Shown here: positions 1-11,939 of the stretch, piece after piece
Layout: the number at the start of each line of letters is the position of its first letter
How positions within the stretch are numbered: position 1 is the stretch's first letter
Position numbers and translations under genes: made by a program
Assembly: GCA_021234155.1 (NCBI GenBank)
Contig: JAJEKV010000010.1
Location: 19,691,418 to 19,755,417 of the forward strand
DNA from: Isoetes taiwanensis
Lineage: Eukaryota; Streptophyta; Lycopodiopsida; Isoetales; Isoetaceae
Reading direction: 5' to 3'
DNA: 64,000 nt
The notes under the pieces: model-generated
The model's database searches: none
What the model saw: the letters and a program-made list of their open reading frames with translations, nothing else
What the model was told of the DNA's origin: nothing

Positions 1-1838
1 TATACTGTCGTAATATTTTAATATTATTAACCATGGATTAAATTTTTATTCAAGCATATTCAAGACTAATATTTGGTTCCCTTTTGCTAAGACGCATGCC
101 TACTATTTTTTATGTGGTGTGCTTTTGAGATAGTCCAGAATCATTTTTCGACCTTAGCATTCCATTCCACGCTTCCACAACTTCTCAGCACACCATCTGT
201 GCATGACTTGGCATTATATATACTTGAGGTTCTAGATAAACATCTGCAATTACTGAGCCCTCAGTAGTCATTATCTAAGCTTGTCTAGTATCATCATTAC
301 TGCAAAGGTTTTTCCCTTGAAAACCTTTCGAGGCAGGGGTTTTTTAATCCTAGTAGTAATGATTGTACTAGCCCATTGTATGGGTCCCATGACCTATTGG
401 TCTCCGTGGACGTTAAAAAAACTATTCTATTCTATTCTATTCTATTCTATTCTATTTAGAAAATGACTAGATTAGAATCTTATCTTGGTTTTGGAGTTAG
501 AAGGAAATCAAAATTCAATACATACTTCTCGAAATATTAATATTTGGCATAATATCCAATTTATCAATATTGACAAAGAATAGAATCGAATGAATTTTTT
601 TCATCCTTATGGAATATTAGGCCGTTGGACCCAATGTCTTTTGTAAACACCTACGGTGCCATGTGATGACATGTTATTAAAGACTTGAAGACACATTTTA
701 ATTTAGACTATATGAAGCTAATGCTTTGAATGACAACACCATAACTGTTAACATTAGTCATAACAAATGTCAAGTAAAGGTAGAACCAAAACAGAGCAGC
801 TGCCTTCTAGAACAAGATTTGACATTTTCTCAATGGAGCGATAAAATCTGAGTCAGGGAAGCCCGAAAATCATGATTGATTGCAAAGTAACAAAGCTAAG
901 CCTATACAGTATGATCTTTCCACATATCACGGCATCTTCTTCAAAAATTTTGTCCCATCGCCCCTGTTTGCCTCTTACGACACTGGCCAAGGAAATAAGA
1001 AATACTCTGGAAAGCAATAAAAAACATCTATCACATGCAACAGATTACCTGTGTTAGAAACTTCTTGTTGAAACCATAGTCGAAGCTTACTCCTTTGGGG
1101 GGCTTCTTGTATCCATGCAACTGTCAATGCAAATAATCGCTGAAAAAGCTCTATGCAAAAACAAAAAGACCTTAGCCGCCATCACCACCATCTTTCAGCG
1201 AGCTCTATTGGATGGTGCACCGCCGACGCCATAGTCGGAGCTACTGCGAAGAAAAAATGGCCAAAGCCGGAGCAAAAAAATTTGCTCCCAAGTTCCATGT
1301 TGTGGCGGCACGCCACCTGGTCCCAATTCTGGTGGGACCGGTGACCCGCTCCCGACTGCTGTCGGTCGAGGCCCCACCAGTCCACACCTGAATGTGGTCC
1401 CAGGTGACATGTCGCCATACATCGTAGACCTTGAACCCTCATAAAGCATGTGCCCAATGACCTTAAATATCAACTAAAAGCCATATCTACATTGATGGAT
1501 ATTGGACATAACAAAACTAGACTTCAAAATACGTAATATTCAATATGCTTTTAACAACTGTTACTAGTTAATATATACCATGGTTTTTAGACGGTTTGAT
1601 ACTAGTTGAATATGAAGTTTATCTTTTGGCTCCTTGCATTTGATAATTTAGCCAATGCCATTAGGTTTGGGAATCAAGCTTCAGGGTGGGATTTTTTTAC
1701 TAAGGTAAATACTTGGATAGAAGCCCCTAGGTCTATAAATGTGGCTGGGGATAGTTTGCCCCTGGTATATAATGACTTTCCATTTTCTATCGCCTTGAGT
1801 ACTGGCCAGAACTAAAAATTACACACTTGCTCGACTAC
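1..1838. other. No recognisable gene
   Basis: I see no coding region I can support here. The stretch is AT-rich, apart from a GC-richer patch at about 1150-1450, where open frames on both strands have no recognisable domain. A short frame at 1606-1815 is also unrecognised. A pentanucleotide microsatellite lies at 423-456. Confidence 0.6.
423..456. repeat. (TATTC)n microsatellite
   Basis: About seven tandem copies of TATTC run without interruption. It is a simple pentanucleotide repeat with no sign of function. Confidence 0.9.
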
Positions 1839-2365
1839 ATGCACATCTTTACAAATTATAAACATGAACACAATTATTGATACAAGTACTAACATGAACT
1901 GTGATGTTTAAGCAAACAAGATGGCATACTATGAATGTACAATAAGTGATAAAGGAGTTTTTGAAATGTAGCATCTTCAGTTGTATTGCTAATATCAACA
2001 CCATAATGTCATTATATGAACTGACATAAAGCTTAACACAGTTCATGGGACAATATCTGACAATATTGCTGATACTAATACAAACACCTGTTATGGCATA
2101 TACTATGGCCATACAAACATTGACAAAATTTCTGACATTAAAGATGCTTCTATATTTGATGCAAATAACACCACCTATTATGTCACTAGTATGCACTGAC
2201 ACTAATACTGATGGTATATGTGTAACAACTATTGACATTATATTTGATGCTAATAACACCACCTATAACATCACTAATGGGCATTGACACTAATACTGAT
2301 GCTATATATGTAACAACTAGTGACGCTATAATTGGTGCTAATAACAACATCTATAGCATCATAGC
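1839..2365. repeat. 527-bp segment duplicated at 20688-21214
   Basis: This segment matches 20688-21214 base for base as far as I compared, at a constant offset of 18849. Its right half is built of a diverged tandem unit of about 88 bp: the phrase TATTTGATGC recurs at 2153 and 2241, followed each time by CACTAATACTGATG. Open frames inside it also occur in the other copy and look spurious. The match stops abruptly at 2365, where sequence homologous to 24724 onward begins. Confidence 0.9.
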
Positions 2366-3026
2366 GCTTCACGAGCGCTTTCTTAACAGAGGAGACCAAC
2401 CTTCGTCGAGTGAAGGGACATAGTCAGAGGAGCACCAAGCAGAAGGATCCCAGCAGGAGGGAGCACAAGACGAGGAGGTAGACCAGCAGGTCGACCAAGA
2501 GGACGAGCACTCGGGGGCCTCGACAGAGGTGATCGAAGAAATGGAAGGCGACGAGGACGAAATGGAAAAAGTCCTCGAGGAGGTAGAGAAGGAGAAGCAA
2601 GATAAGGCGCAACAGGAGCGAGAGGCAAAGGAGCACGAAGAGCAGAGGCAGCCGACTCCCGAGCCAGCCATGGAGGAAGAACTTGAAGCCTGGATCCGAG
2701 AGGAGGAGGCAAAGGAGCAAGATGAGCAGAGGGAGCCCACCCCCGAGCAGACCGAAGAAGAAGAACTCGCGGCGTGGATCAAGAAACACGAAGCAAAAGA
2801 ACGCCGCCGGGAGAGAAAGAGGGCAGAGAAGAAGAGGAAGAGGGAGGAGCAGGAGGCCAAGGAGGCCGAGGAACTGAGGCAGAAGAAAGGAAAATTCGTG
2901 GAGGCGGGCCAAAGGAAAATCAAGAAGGTTCCACGAACAAAGATCGTTATCGAGGAGCGCCTGGCCGACAAACCTGCCTCAACCGACGACTCTGACGACG
3001 AGGACGTAAACCACCAATGTCCATAG
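2366..3026 (+). pseudogene. Truncated copy of the H3-like gene: acidic linker only
   Basis: This is a near-identical copy of 24724-25360, the linker of the histone H3-like gene in the chromovirus. It lacks both the first 24 codons with the H3 tail and the C-terminal histone fold. The encoded stretch is very rich in Glu, Lys, Arg and Gln, with recurring EEE and KEHEEQR-type runs that suggest a charged coiled coil. Its lesions differ from those of the other copy. It has TAG at 2421 where the 24.7-kb copy reads GAG. It reads GAG where the 24.7-kb copy has its TAG at 25217. It also has three extra bases near 2705. The two copies therefore decayed independently. Homology ends near 3005. Confidence 0.85.
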
Positions 3027-3325
3027 GTCGAGATCACCCACACCTATCGAGCCCAGAACGACCTTTTGGGTCGACGCCGGTGACCCAGGGAGTGTCAGAC
3101 CCATACCCGATCCACATACAGTGACCGACTAGAAGCCTAGCACACAATAAGGGCCCCCGTAGCCACGTTTAGCAAGGCCCCACCTCCACTTCACTATTGT
3201 GTCTGTTATCTGGTGCTCAATCATATCATAGCATCCACAGCCAGGTGGCCTCTTGTGCACATGCTATGTTTATTGGGATTTATGTGGTTCTAGCTAGAAA
3301 CATCTCCATTCCTATTAGCTTTTAA
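3027..3325. other. Intergenic, nothing recognised
   Basis: No open frame, repeat family or element end is visible between the truncated H3-like copy and the left end of element D. Confidence 0.5.
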
Positions 3326-3383
3326 CAAAGTTTAAAATGAAACGCACTAATTTGCTCCAAACGCACTTTAAAGGGAATCTTTG
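3326..3383 (+). repeat. Element D left terminal inverted repeat
   Basis: It is paired with 5452-5509. The shared core is TTTAAAATGAAACGCACT, followed by an AAACGCACTT block and GAAAGATTCC. Confidence 0.8.
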
Positions 3384-3932
3384 AAAGATTCCCTAAAATT
3401 CCCCAAAAAATGTCCATTTTCTCGGTATAGTTGTGACATGTGTGACAATTTGAATATTTTAGGCACCATTTTTGAGGGGGGATTTGAACTCAACTTCCAT
3501 TAAAAAAAATTTGATACCCTTTTTTGGCCCCCTAGTTTGCTTTGAGAAATAGTAACATTTTCAAGGACAAAAAAAAATAGACATTGAAAAAAAAACAACA
3601 AGTCTACTAGAGTGCCAAAAAGGTATTATATTTAAAGTTTTTAAAATCATTACAGGATTATGAACAAAATTGTAAAAAATTCAACATATTTTGACATTGT
3701 CTCACTGAAGCTCACTCTTGCCTTATATACATACTCTTATTTGCTCTGTCGGCTCGCTATAGACTTCTGTATACCGAGATGGCCATGTAAGTATCCAACC
3801 TTGACTTTTTCAAAATTTATAATGTATTTATTTTTTGTAGTCCATAGTTTCTTCCAAACAAATTTCTAGGTGGTATACATTCATACCACAATAGATAGTA
3901 ATGTGTCGACATAGTACGCCAGATAGTTCACA

Positions 3933-4192
3933 CGGTATAAATTTATACCGCAAGAGGACTCAAACGGTATATATTTATACCGCTCTCTCGGTATAAATTT
4001 ATACCGCGAGAGCTCTCTCGGTATAAATTTATACCGCGAGAGCTCTCTCGGTATAAATTTATACCGGATTTATATATTTTTTATGTATATATAGTATATA
4101 TATACTATATATATAGTATATAACAAAAATCAAAAAGTCAACTCTTGCCGTATAAATTTATACGGTAAGAGTTCTAGCGGTATAAATTTATA
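3933..4192. repeat. Palindrome array CGGTATAAATTTATACCG
   Basis: At least four full palindromes with the core GGTATAAATTTATACC and several variants are packed here. The central ones are extended by CTCTC/GAGAG arms into perfect palindromes of about 28-30 bp, spaced about 31 bp apart (3980-4066). Two further diverged copies lie at about 4149-4192. Each could form a cruciform or an RNA hairpin. Confidence 0.85.
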
Positions 4193-5451
4193 CCATTTTT
4201 TTTTATAGGTACGAACGCTAAACCCTCTCTGGCTTCGGTGGGGCAACCAAGTTAGTGAAAATTTTTTGTCGGATCAGGTCCCGGTAAAAACATTAATATA
4301 TATATATATATAATATATATAAATAATATATATATATACATATATAATATATACCGTGTCCTTGTGGAGTCATTCTTGCCCCCCAAAGGTTTTGCAACTT
4401 AATATTGATGAAATAACACACTTAAGGGATAATTTTATACATTAATATTAGTTTTTTAGTTCAAAAAGTTCTAAATCGATTCTAAAATTTCTGAGCTTGT
4501 AATGCAATATTAGAGCATAAATTAGTCAAATCGTGTTGTTATTTTTACTTTTTTTACTCTACGCACATGCTAACTTCACTTTAACAGCTTAAAAGTTGCT
4601 ACTAAAAGCAAGAAACCCCAAAAAGAACCCCAAAATGTTATGGAGACACGAAAGTTCTAAGAAGGAAAGCACATGATTTGTCTAAAGGGGTGCGACGAGT
4701 AGCAACCCCTCAGAAGTTTACCTATTCATTTGCAAACAGACAGGAAAGGGCAAGACAGATAAGCATTTTGCTGGTAAAGAAATGTGCAGTGACACCCACT
4801 GCTACAGATGACAAAATTGCGATGAAGATGCTCAACATTGACAAGGAGGATGACTATCTTCTGAGCATCACCACGTTGCGGATTGGTTTGTGCAAGCCTA
4901 CAGACGTGTACTAATACATCTTCGAGAACAACAACGAAGGGCATGGAAGCACAAACCTTCATTACTTCAACTTTTGCTTCCTCGGTGTAAATTTTATATG
5001 GCATCCTCAACTGAAACTTCAGCTAATTGTGAAATATTGTGGATGTATTACGCGCCTCGTAATACTATGTGATGCAAAAACAATGGTTTGTCATTCAAGC
5101 AGTTTGTTCAACTGGCTCTGGATGTGTTTTAAGGTCAACTAAGACGTTTAGCCAATGCGGTTGTAAAATAAGAATTTTTTTTCTTCTATAACTGCCAACA
5201 AAAAAAATTTCAGGGACAAGGTACAAAAGCATTTAATTTTTTCATATAAATTTGCCCCATAATAAATCTTTGGCTTTCGTAGCAGTTCTTTTCCCCTCCA
5301 AAATGTGATATATTTTTTTTTTTTTGGTTTCCTCTATAACGTTAAGCCTTCCTAAAATGTCTGTTTTCATGAGCAGTAAAAGGATCCTTTTTAGATAATA
5401 AAAAGATAATAAAAGGATCCTTTTTAGGGGGATTTTAAAATTTTGTAAATT

Positions 5452-5509
5452 TTCAGAAGGAATCTTTCAAACGCACTTCTTAAATAAGTGCGTTTCATTT
5501 TAAACATTG
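5452..5509 (-). repeat. Element D right terminal inverted repeat
   Basis: This is the reverse complement of the left end, including the AGTGCGTTTCATTTTAAAC block. It bounds the element on the right. Confidence 0.8.
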
Positions 5510-6403
5510 TTTTTTAGATCTCTATCCTCACTCATCCCAGAAGTGGTACAACAATGAACTACTATAAGTCCATCTATAACTTCAAATTGAGCATCAATAT
5601 AAGATTAATCATCTATATAATCACACAAGGGTTAAGTCTTAACTAGAAACTCAAGCTACCTACTCATATTAATTGGTGTTTTGACTAGACCCATTGTCTC
5701 TCAAGTTCTCCATACTCTCTAGATTGAACAAGTTGTTCCCTGCTTCTCCTTCCCAAAGTTCTCCAAATCAATTTGGGGCAATTTGATGGAGAAGCCCCAA
5801 TTTTGATTAGCTCTTGATTAGCAAGTACCTTAGGCACAATTGATTTGGCCTAAGTGGCACTTTGTTAATTATCTTAACCAATAATTAATTAGCATAAATA
5901 GTTAATAATTGCCTAATTTTGCATAATTAAGCACGATTTAATTAATTAGAGAATTTCGGAATTCTCGTTTAGCATGAAATAGGTTCTTGGTTGTCTATAA
6001 AACACCGGAAATGGTTGCAGCGGAGTAAAAGTTGACGTTTTTTCCTCTGTTTTTTGGGCAGAACCAGCGATGTATCCGACCTTGACATGTATAAGGCTAT
6101 CCTAAGCTCCTTTATGAGTAAGAGCGGTCCACAAGAAAGAGTGAAAATACTCAGCAGGATCGCCACGGTGAAGATTTGAAGCTGCCTAGCCAGCCCATGG
6201 ATGTAATATTACAATTCCGTTAAGCTCTACACATGGATAAAAAGAATTGAAAGTGATAATGAGGATCGCGGTGGCGAACATTATGAGTTGTCGTGTCAAG
6301 GAATGTTTAGACAAAAAACAAAACTGAAATAGTAAACTCAAAGCATTGTAATTTGTATTCCTCAAACATTTCAATGTACATTCCTTTGCCATATGGGCAG
6401 AAA

Positions 6404-9400
6404 TTAGTCCATCTGGGTTTCCGATACTGTCTCAGGTACAACACCTATCTCAGCAGCTATCCTAGCTACATGTTCCTGCCCCCTTTGTAAAAGATCTTCT
6501 GTGTCCATCTCAGTGTAGCCTGTTTTATCTGGGATTTCTACAGACATGGCCTGCGCAAGGAGTTGGACATGTGGATCTGGTCCTTCAGTGTCAGTATCCA
6601 TGGGGGTCTCTTCGACATATGTGCCACTCTGCTCAGCACATGCGATATCGGGTGCATGGAAGAGTTTGCTTTTTTTCATTGCTGGAACCTGATGCTCTTG
6701 TGTGCCTGATGGCTCACCCTCTTGATCCGCAGGGTCCTCGACCATGCCTACGTATTCGAAACTCGACCCGCCTGTCAAGAAAGGCATGTAGGCATCAAAT
6801 TTTTCATTTAAAGCCCCCAATTTTTGAAACACGGGCTCTAGCGCAGTAATACCTTTCTCAGTAGCCTCCAGAAGTCTTTTCGTTTCCTGCATTCTTCCCT
6901 CGTAGCTTTTCTCATCCATTTGATCCAAGATTGAATCGATGTTAGATATATCTGTTCGTTGGGTAATGTTTAAATTGACCGCATGAGGATCATTCTCAGG
7001 CTCTGCCTTATCCTCGTCATCTGTCTCCCCAGCGCCCTGACTGACCAGTTTTTCGAGCTTATCCAGGAAAGCCCTCAGAAATCGGCACACTTTACCCTGG
7101 CTTTCGAAAGCAATACTCTTCTTTCCCTGCATTAAGGCGACACGAGAAGCAGTACCTGCTGAGAAGAAATCAAGAACACAACCATCCTTGGGCACAAGCT
7201 TGTCAACCAGGTAGTAAGCATATGATGTCTTCAACTGGCACTTCAGCACGTGGTCACCTTCCATTCCGACAAACTTGTACCTGGGTTTACCCGTGAAATA
7301 TGTCTGCCATTTCTTCTTCATTTTCTCATCAGTATCTTCGTCACCACTGACAGGCATTGGTGGCAAGGGCGTCTTCTGTGGTGCAGTGCTCGCCTGTGTC
7401 AAACGAAGCTCCAGCTCCGGCATTATCGCGTTCACCCTGGAGTCGCTTCTGTTAATGCACATATGGGTGATGTAATACTGATATTCCTTCACCCTTTTCT
7501 TGTTCACCCATCCCGGCTCGTCATATGTACCTACAGAAATATGGGACCCGCCTTGAATCTGTTTTTGGCTGTACAAGCAATCTGGCAAGTTCGCAGACCG
7601 CATCAGAATCACAAGGTGATAAATGTTAGCAGTTGTCATGCTGGATATTCTTGTGAAGAGTTCCATATATTTCTTGCACGTCCATAATGCAGAGAATCCT
7701 CTAATGTCTATGAACACCATAGTTGCATTCTCAGATACTGGAGTGGAGGTAGGAATCCCTTCCTTTGTTACAGCATGTACAACATTTTTCTTCTCCTTGA
7801 TCTTGATAGCCTCTTCAGGTTTCAAAATCGATCTTAAGGGTTCTAGAAAGGCAACGGGCAAATTACCCACAACATGTTCCTTATTGTAATTGGCTTTCAC
7901 GTACTCTGTATCCGAATCAGAAATATCTAGAATACGCTGTTCCGTGAAAGCAGGAAATTCAGAAAGCAACTCCTCCCAAAAAGTGTATTCTTTCTGGAGC
8001 AGCGTGGAAGCGTATGACAAAATCTCTTTCCGCATGAAGGTCAGGCTTCTAATATCAATGGCGCGCTGCTGGCAATTAAACCTGCCATGATATCCGCTTT
8101 GCACCTTAATGTATGTCTTTCCTTCCAAAATCTCATCGAGAAGTTGAGAAACCTCTGCATTAGACATGCCTCGAAGGTACCTTAACCAGGTTTTGTTGAA
8201 GAAGTCCTTCGAGGGCTTATCAGGAAAATCTCCATGCTCATCACAGATCTTCTTGTTGACCCATCTGTTGGCCACTTCCATTAACTTTCTGAACACCCGC
8301 TCCTCCATAAAAATAAATTGCTTCTCGTCCTTTAGCTCCTTCACCTTCAACGTTGTGGTAGCTATCTCGTGGAAGTCCTACAAAACAAATGGGTCGTAAA
8401 TCGCGTCGCTGATGTCATTGAGCTGGGCTAATAAAAATACCTTCCATGCGGAGGTGGTGGCAGTGCCAATGGGACCTTGAGGAGGACATCCATACGCTTT
8501 ATGTTGATGCCGCAGCTGTTGGAGCTTCTCTATCAATGGCTCTCTATATACAGTGTTAGCGATTACTTCATTGCAATCAATGCTCAACTCAATGTATTCT
8601 CTATCCGTCAAGTTTCCATTAAGCACTCTTGTTCTTCTCCTCGCAAGAGGTTTTAGCAAACTCCACCGTTGTTCCAGCTCTCCAACAACACCGCGATAAC
8701 AACCGAATTTTGCACATATACCGTGGTTACCGGATATTATCCAAAATTTTTGCCCTTCGGGTCAGCCCCCTCAGATTCCACGGATCTTTTTCCCGATATA
8801 ACATGTACTTGTAAGTTAAGAAGCCACAAACCAAAAATCATGAACAATAACAATCACGGTAATGGGGTCGAATGGGACAACATCTACGGGCGTGAGCACC
8901 TCCAGTAGGATACGTTTTGAAACTCTTCACTAGAGTCGCGACGTGGTCGTTTGAACGCATTCGCGCGTGAGGTTAGCAGAGCTGGTTCGCAATCGAATAT
9001 TGAGACCTTCATAAACCAGTTCACACCAAGCCGGGTAGAACCGTTTGAATTGTTCAAGCTTCATGCGGTTTGTTCTCGCCAATTTGCGTTCTTCTTCGTG
9101 ATTGAATTTGAGCTCGGTCGTGATTCGTAAGAAATAGGAAATGCTAGCCTCTTGGACGATGCCTTACCGAGACGGAAGGGGGTGTTGGAAGAAGAAGGTT
9201 TCAAGGCTATCGGTATTGAGTTTGCGGAGGTGGATTGTGAACTTTGGGATAGTAGTATCTTTAGGCATAGTAGGGGGAGCACAAATAGCCGTGAGGTTGA
9301 ACAGGATCTATAATAGCAGATGGTTGGGCAGGGAAACAGCTCCACGGAGAGGGCTCGGGTTCGGTAGAGGCCTCACTTCTCATGATCACGGGCTTCACAT

Positions 9401-10392
9401 GTTTTTCTTCGCCGAGCCCTTAACCAATTCTTGTCCATTACGTAAGGCATCTTCTCATCTCGTTTAGCTTTCGATTGCAATGCTAGATGGTTTCTTATCT
9501 CGCCACGCAAACCTTTTTCGCGATGTCGAGAAGCCGGACAATATATCCCTATTGCCGATTATTAGGACAGAGACAGAGATTCATAGGACTGCAAAGTACC
9601 AACCGTATCCTTTTCAAGACCGGTCGGAACATTCTTTCCAGTAGCCGGCTTGTTTAACTTGCTAGCTGCCATGAGCGAGGGATCATAGTTTGTCCATTTA
9701 AGGACATACTCAATGAACTGCAAATTCTGTGTGTCCTCTACGCTACATATTAGAGCGTCTTGGACATTGTTTTTTGTTCCTTCCCACATAGCGATTGCAA
9801 TTCCTATCTGCTGTATGTCATCGGCTTTCTTGCCAGTCCTGAGGAACAAGCAGAGGTCTTTACGGCGGTCACCTTTCGTCTGTGGAATTGCTTGTGCAAT
9901 TTCAATGCACCACTTTCTTTCATTTGAAGGAGTGATGATCTTAGCGGGTTCAACGTCTGGACCGCGAAACAAATCCAGAGCTGCAAGGAAGAGGTGTGTC
10001 AGTATTCTCTAATGCACACATCCTTCCGTAAAGTCAACAGCATCGCGGTCGCGATCTTCATGAGAGCTTACGACGATCGCGACCGCGATCTTCATGAAGA
10101 TTCACAAGATCGCGCTCGCACACGTCGCGAGCTCTCATGAAGTTGTTGACCACTCAACAGGATCGCGGCCGCGATGGTACCGAGCAGTCAGCAGGATCGC
10201 GGACGCGATCCGTCCGACCACTCACCAGGATCGCGGCCGCGATCCTGCTGAGTTCCAGACCTTATCATGACTACCTTACGAAAAGGTGAACAGTATAATT
10301 AAACATGCACTATCGAAGGAAATCGCGCCCGCGATCTTTTTGAGCTGAGGGGGTTAGAACTAACCTTCTCTGAGGTGGGCTTTTGGTGCCAT
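6404..10392 (-). CDS. Multi-exon gene for a permuted amino-methyltransferase-like protein
   Basis: The proposed ATG is at 10392 (product starts MAPKAHLRE). Exon 1 ends at 10365 with donor GTTAGT. The phase-1 intron ends at a TTCCTTGCAG acceptor at 9981, and exon 2 reads on from 9980 (ALDLFRGPDVEP). Exons between about 9600 and 8660 are not resolved. The penultimate exon ends at 8441, followed by a 63-bp intron (GTATTT...TTTTGTAG) and the last exon, 8377-6404 (657 codons). That exon contains VLDFFSAGTASRVAL, which resembles methyltransferase motif I (AdoMet binding). About 150 residues before it lies VFIDIRGFSALW in the place of the DPPY catalytic motif. Motif IV before motif I is the beta-class order of DNA N6/N4 methyltransferases. 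The altered DPPY suggests a non-catalytic relative or one with other chemistry. The C-terminal 200 residues are acidic. No internal stop is seen in the last exon. Exact function is inferred. Confidence 0.7.
8378..8440 (-). other. 63-bp GT-AG intron in the methyltransferase-like gene
   Basis: Read on the minus strand, AAG is followed by GTATTTTTATTAG, and the segment ends TTTGTTTTGTAG before GACTTCC. Removing it joins two open frames in phase 0. Without it the upstream frame hits TAG at the acceptor. Confidence 0.75.
10042..10335. repeat. Palindrome cluster GATCGCGNNCGCGATC in intron 1
   Basis: Six clear copies of an 14-18 bp palindrome occur at 10042, 10075, 10161, 10195, 10229 and 10322, with a degenerate seventh near 10108. 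The longest is GGATCGCGGCCGCGATCC at 10229-10246. They are separated by partly repeated ACTCA(C/G)CAG-type spacers. The whole cluster lies inside the intron between exons 1 and 2 of the methyltransferase-like gene. Confidence 0.85.
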
Positions 10393-11536
10393 GGATCGCC
10401 GGCGCCGGAAGATTTCGAAAAGCGGGTTCTGTACGCTTACGGTGGAAGGCGCTCGGAGGAGGCGAAGGCGCTGAGAATCGCGGAAGGCGCTCGTCAAAGG
10501 CGCTGGCCGAATGAAAGTCGAAGGAATCGCGAGAATAAATACTGGTCGGGGAAGCCGGATTAATTTAATCCGGCACGTGCGAGACCCGACACGCCATAAA
10601 TGCCAGCCATTAATACGGCCGGCATTCATAAATACCCACCATTAATGCAGCCGCCCTTATTTATGGACACCCAACAACTTTATTGTAAATGTGGCATTTT
10701 CCGGACAAGAGGTACTTTTGGTCGTGCACCTCTAAATTCAAAACGTGTACGTAATAAAGGCCCTACGGAACCAAAATTTAGACGCCTCTGGAGCGCGGTT
10801 GAAGGACTGAAAAAGACAACTGATTTTAAATTTTGAACCTGAATTTCGCGCTCGATCAAGAAGGCGGGATTTCCAGTTTGTAATCGAGCAGGGTGTTCTG
10901 GAAGGCGCTCGTTCTTCTCGTCTGGGCGCTCGTTGGGTTTTTGGAGGCGCTCGATCTGTTCTTCAGGGCTATAGGGCTCATCTTGAAGGCGCTCGCCTAC
11001 TTTAAGCTACCGGGGTACAAAATCCTAATGCCCTACTGTTTATCCAGCTAGAAGTTATCGAATTCAGGAGAGATTTTCGATTTGTTGTTTATGTATAGGT
11101 TATAATAGTGCCTTCACAACCATAATGTAATTTACTGTATTGGCACCATCTCTTTCTTGGTATATGCTGTTCAGGGATCTGTATAATCTGGTTAGCGAGG
11201 CCCAATTGAATTATTTGTTTCTCGGTCAAATTGATAGTGAGGGAATATCACCGTAACATAATGGTTCTGCTAATGGTTCTGCTCCCAGGTGTTCAGATCA
11301 CGACAGATCTCCATTGTAACTAACTGAAAGGCAATTTTCGTTGTGGAAATAACAGCTGCAATTAATAGTGCGATAAACATTTGATTTGCGAGACTTACTC
11401 AAATATCTATTTTTTGCTCAGTTGGACCTGTTCGGATCTCTGCCTGAAAGAATCGCGACTGCGTTCCTCCGGAGCATAGCACTTATACCTCGACGCGAGA
11501 TTACATCGAATTAATCGCGATTGCGATCTTGTCGAG
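10393..11536. promoter_or_regulatory. Divergent intergenic region of element A with GGCGCTCG repeats
   Basis: This is the presumed bidirectional control region between the two element A genes. The octamer GGCGCTCG or a close variant recurs many times (about 10446-10505 and 10900-10995). This could reflect a binding site or an RNA-level repeat. Short open frames here carry no recognised domain, and the exact promoters are not placed. Confidence 0.4.
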
Positions 11537-11910
11537 GTAAGTCCAGTAGATAAGTGGTTTTTAAATGGCCAGAGAAAATAGTTTGAACTGAATAAGGTTA
11601 GTTAAATTAGAGAAAGATTCTAAGTAGATTTGAAGGATTCAAGATGTCCACCACAGAGGTCCGAAGGATCGCCGTCGCGATCTCCCCGGCCCATCTGTGT
11701 GTTGTGCTTGTGTCATTTATACCCATGTGATCAAGAGGATCGCCGTCGCGACCTCCCCGGCTCATCTGTGTCATGTGCTTGTGTCATTTATACCCATGTG
11801 CTCAAGAGGATCGCCTTCGCGATCTTCGTGAGGTATTATGTCGTCCCTTCTGGCCTTTGAGTACTCTGCACTTTTTCTACTAATGAGGTTCAGAGGATTG
11901 CCATCGCGAT
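11451..11910. repeat. Second GATCGC palindrome cluster, partly a 70-bp tandem repeat
   Basis: Copies of GGATCGCC(G/T)TCGCGATC occur at about 11668, 11738 and 11808, exactly 70 bp apart, embedded in a repeated phrase with TGTGCTTGTGTCATTTATAC. Degenerate copies lie at about 11451, 11511 and 11894. Most sit between a consensus donor (GAG then GTAAGT at 11537) and the acceptor TTTCTTTAG at 11930-11938, so they are probably intronic. This mirrors the arrangement in the divergent gene. Confidence 0.75.
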
Positions 11911-11939
11911 GTTGACGAGCTGTGTTGACTTTCTTTAGG

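Larger units (their letters stand above)
3326..5509. mobile_element. Element D: 2.2-kb terminal-inverted-repeat element
   Basis: The two ends are inverted copies. The left end begins CAAAGTTTAAAATGAAACGC. The reverse complement of the right end begins CAATGTTTAAAATGAAACGC. Similarity continues through a GAAAGATTCC block for about 58 bp. The interior has an array of palindromes (3933-4192), a TA-dinucleotide-rich stretch (4080-4345) and one short frame at 4678-4914 whose product I do not recognise. Flanks are T-rich, and I cannot read a clean target duplication. With no transposase it is probably non-autonomous. Superfamily is not assigned. Confidence 0.75.

Noticed and set aside
1849-2287. 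Open frames of 137 and 80 codons repeated at 20698-21136
   Set aside because: They occur in both copies only because the DNA is duplicated. The sequence is a diverged tandem repeat with no domain.
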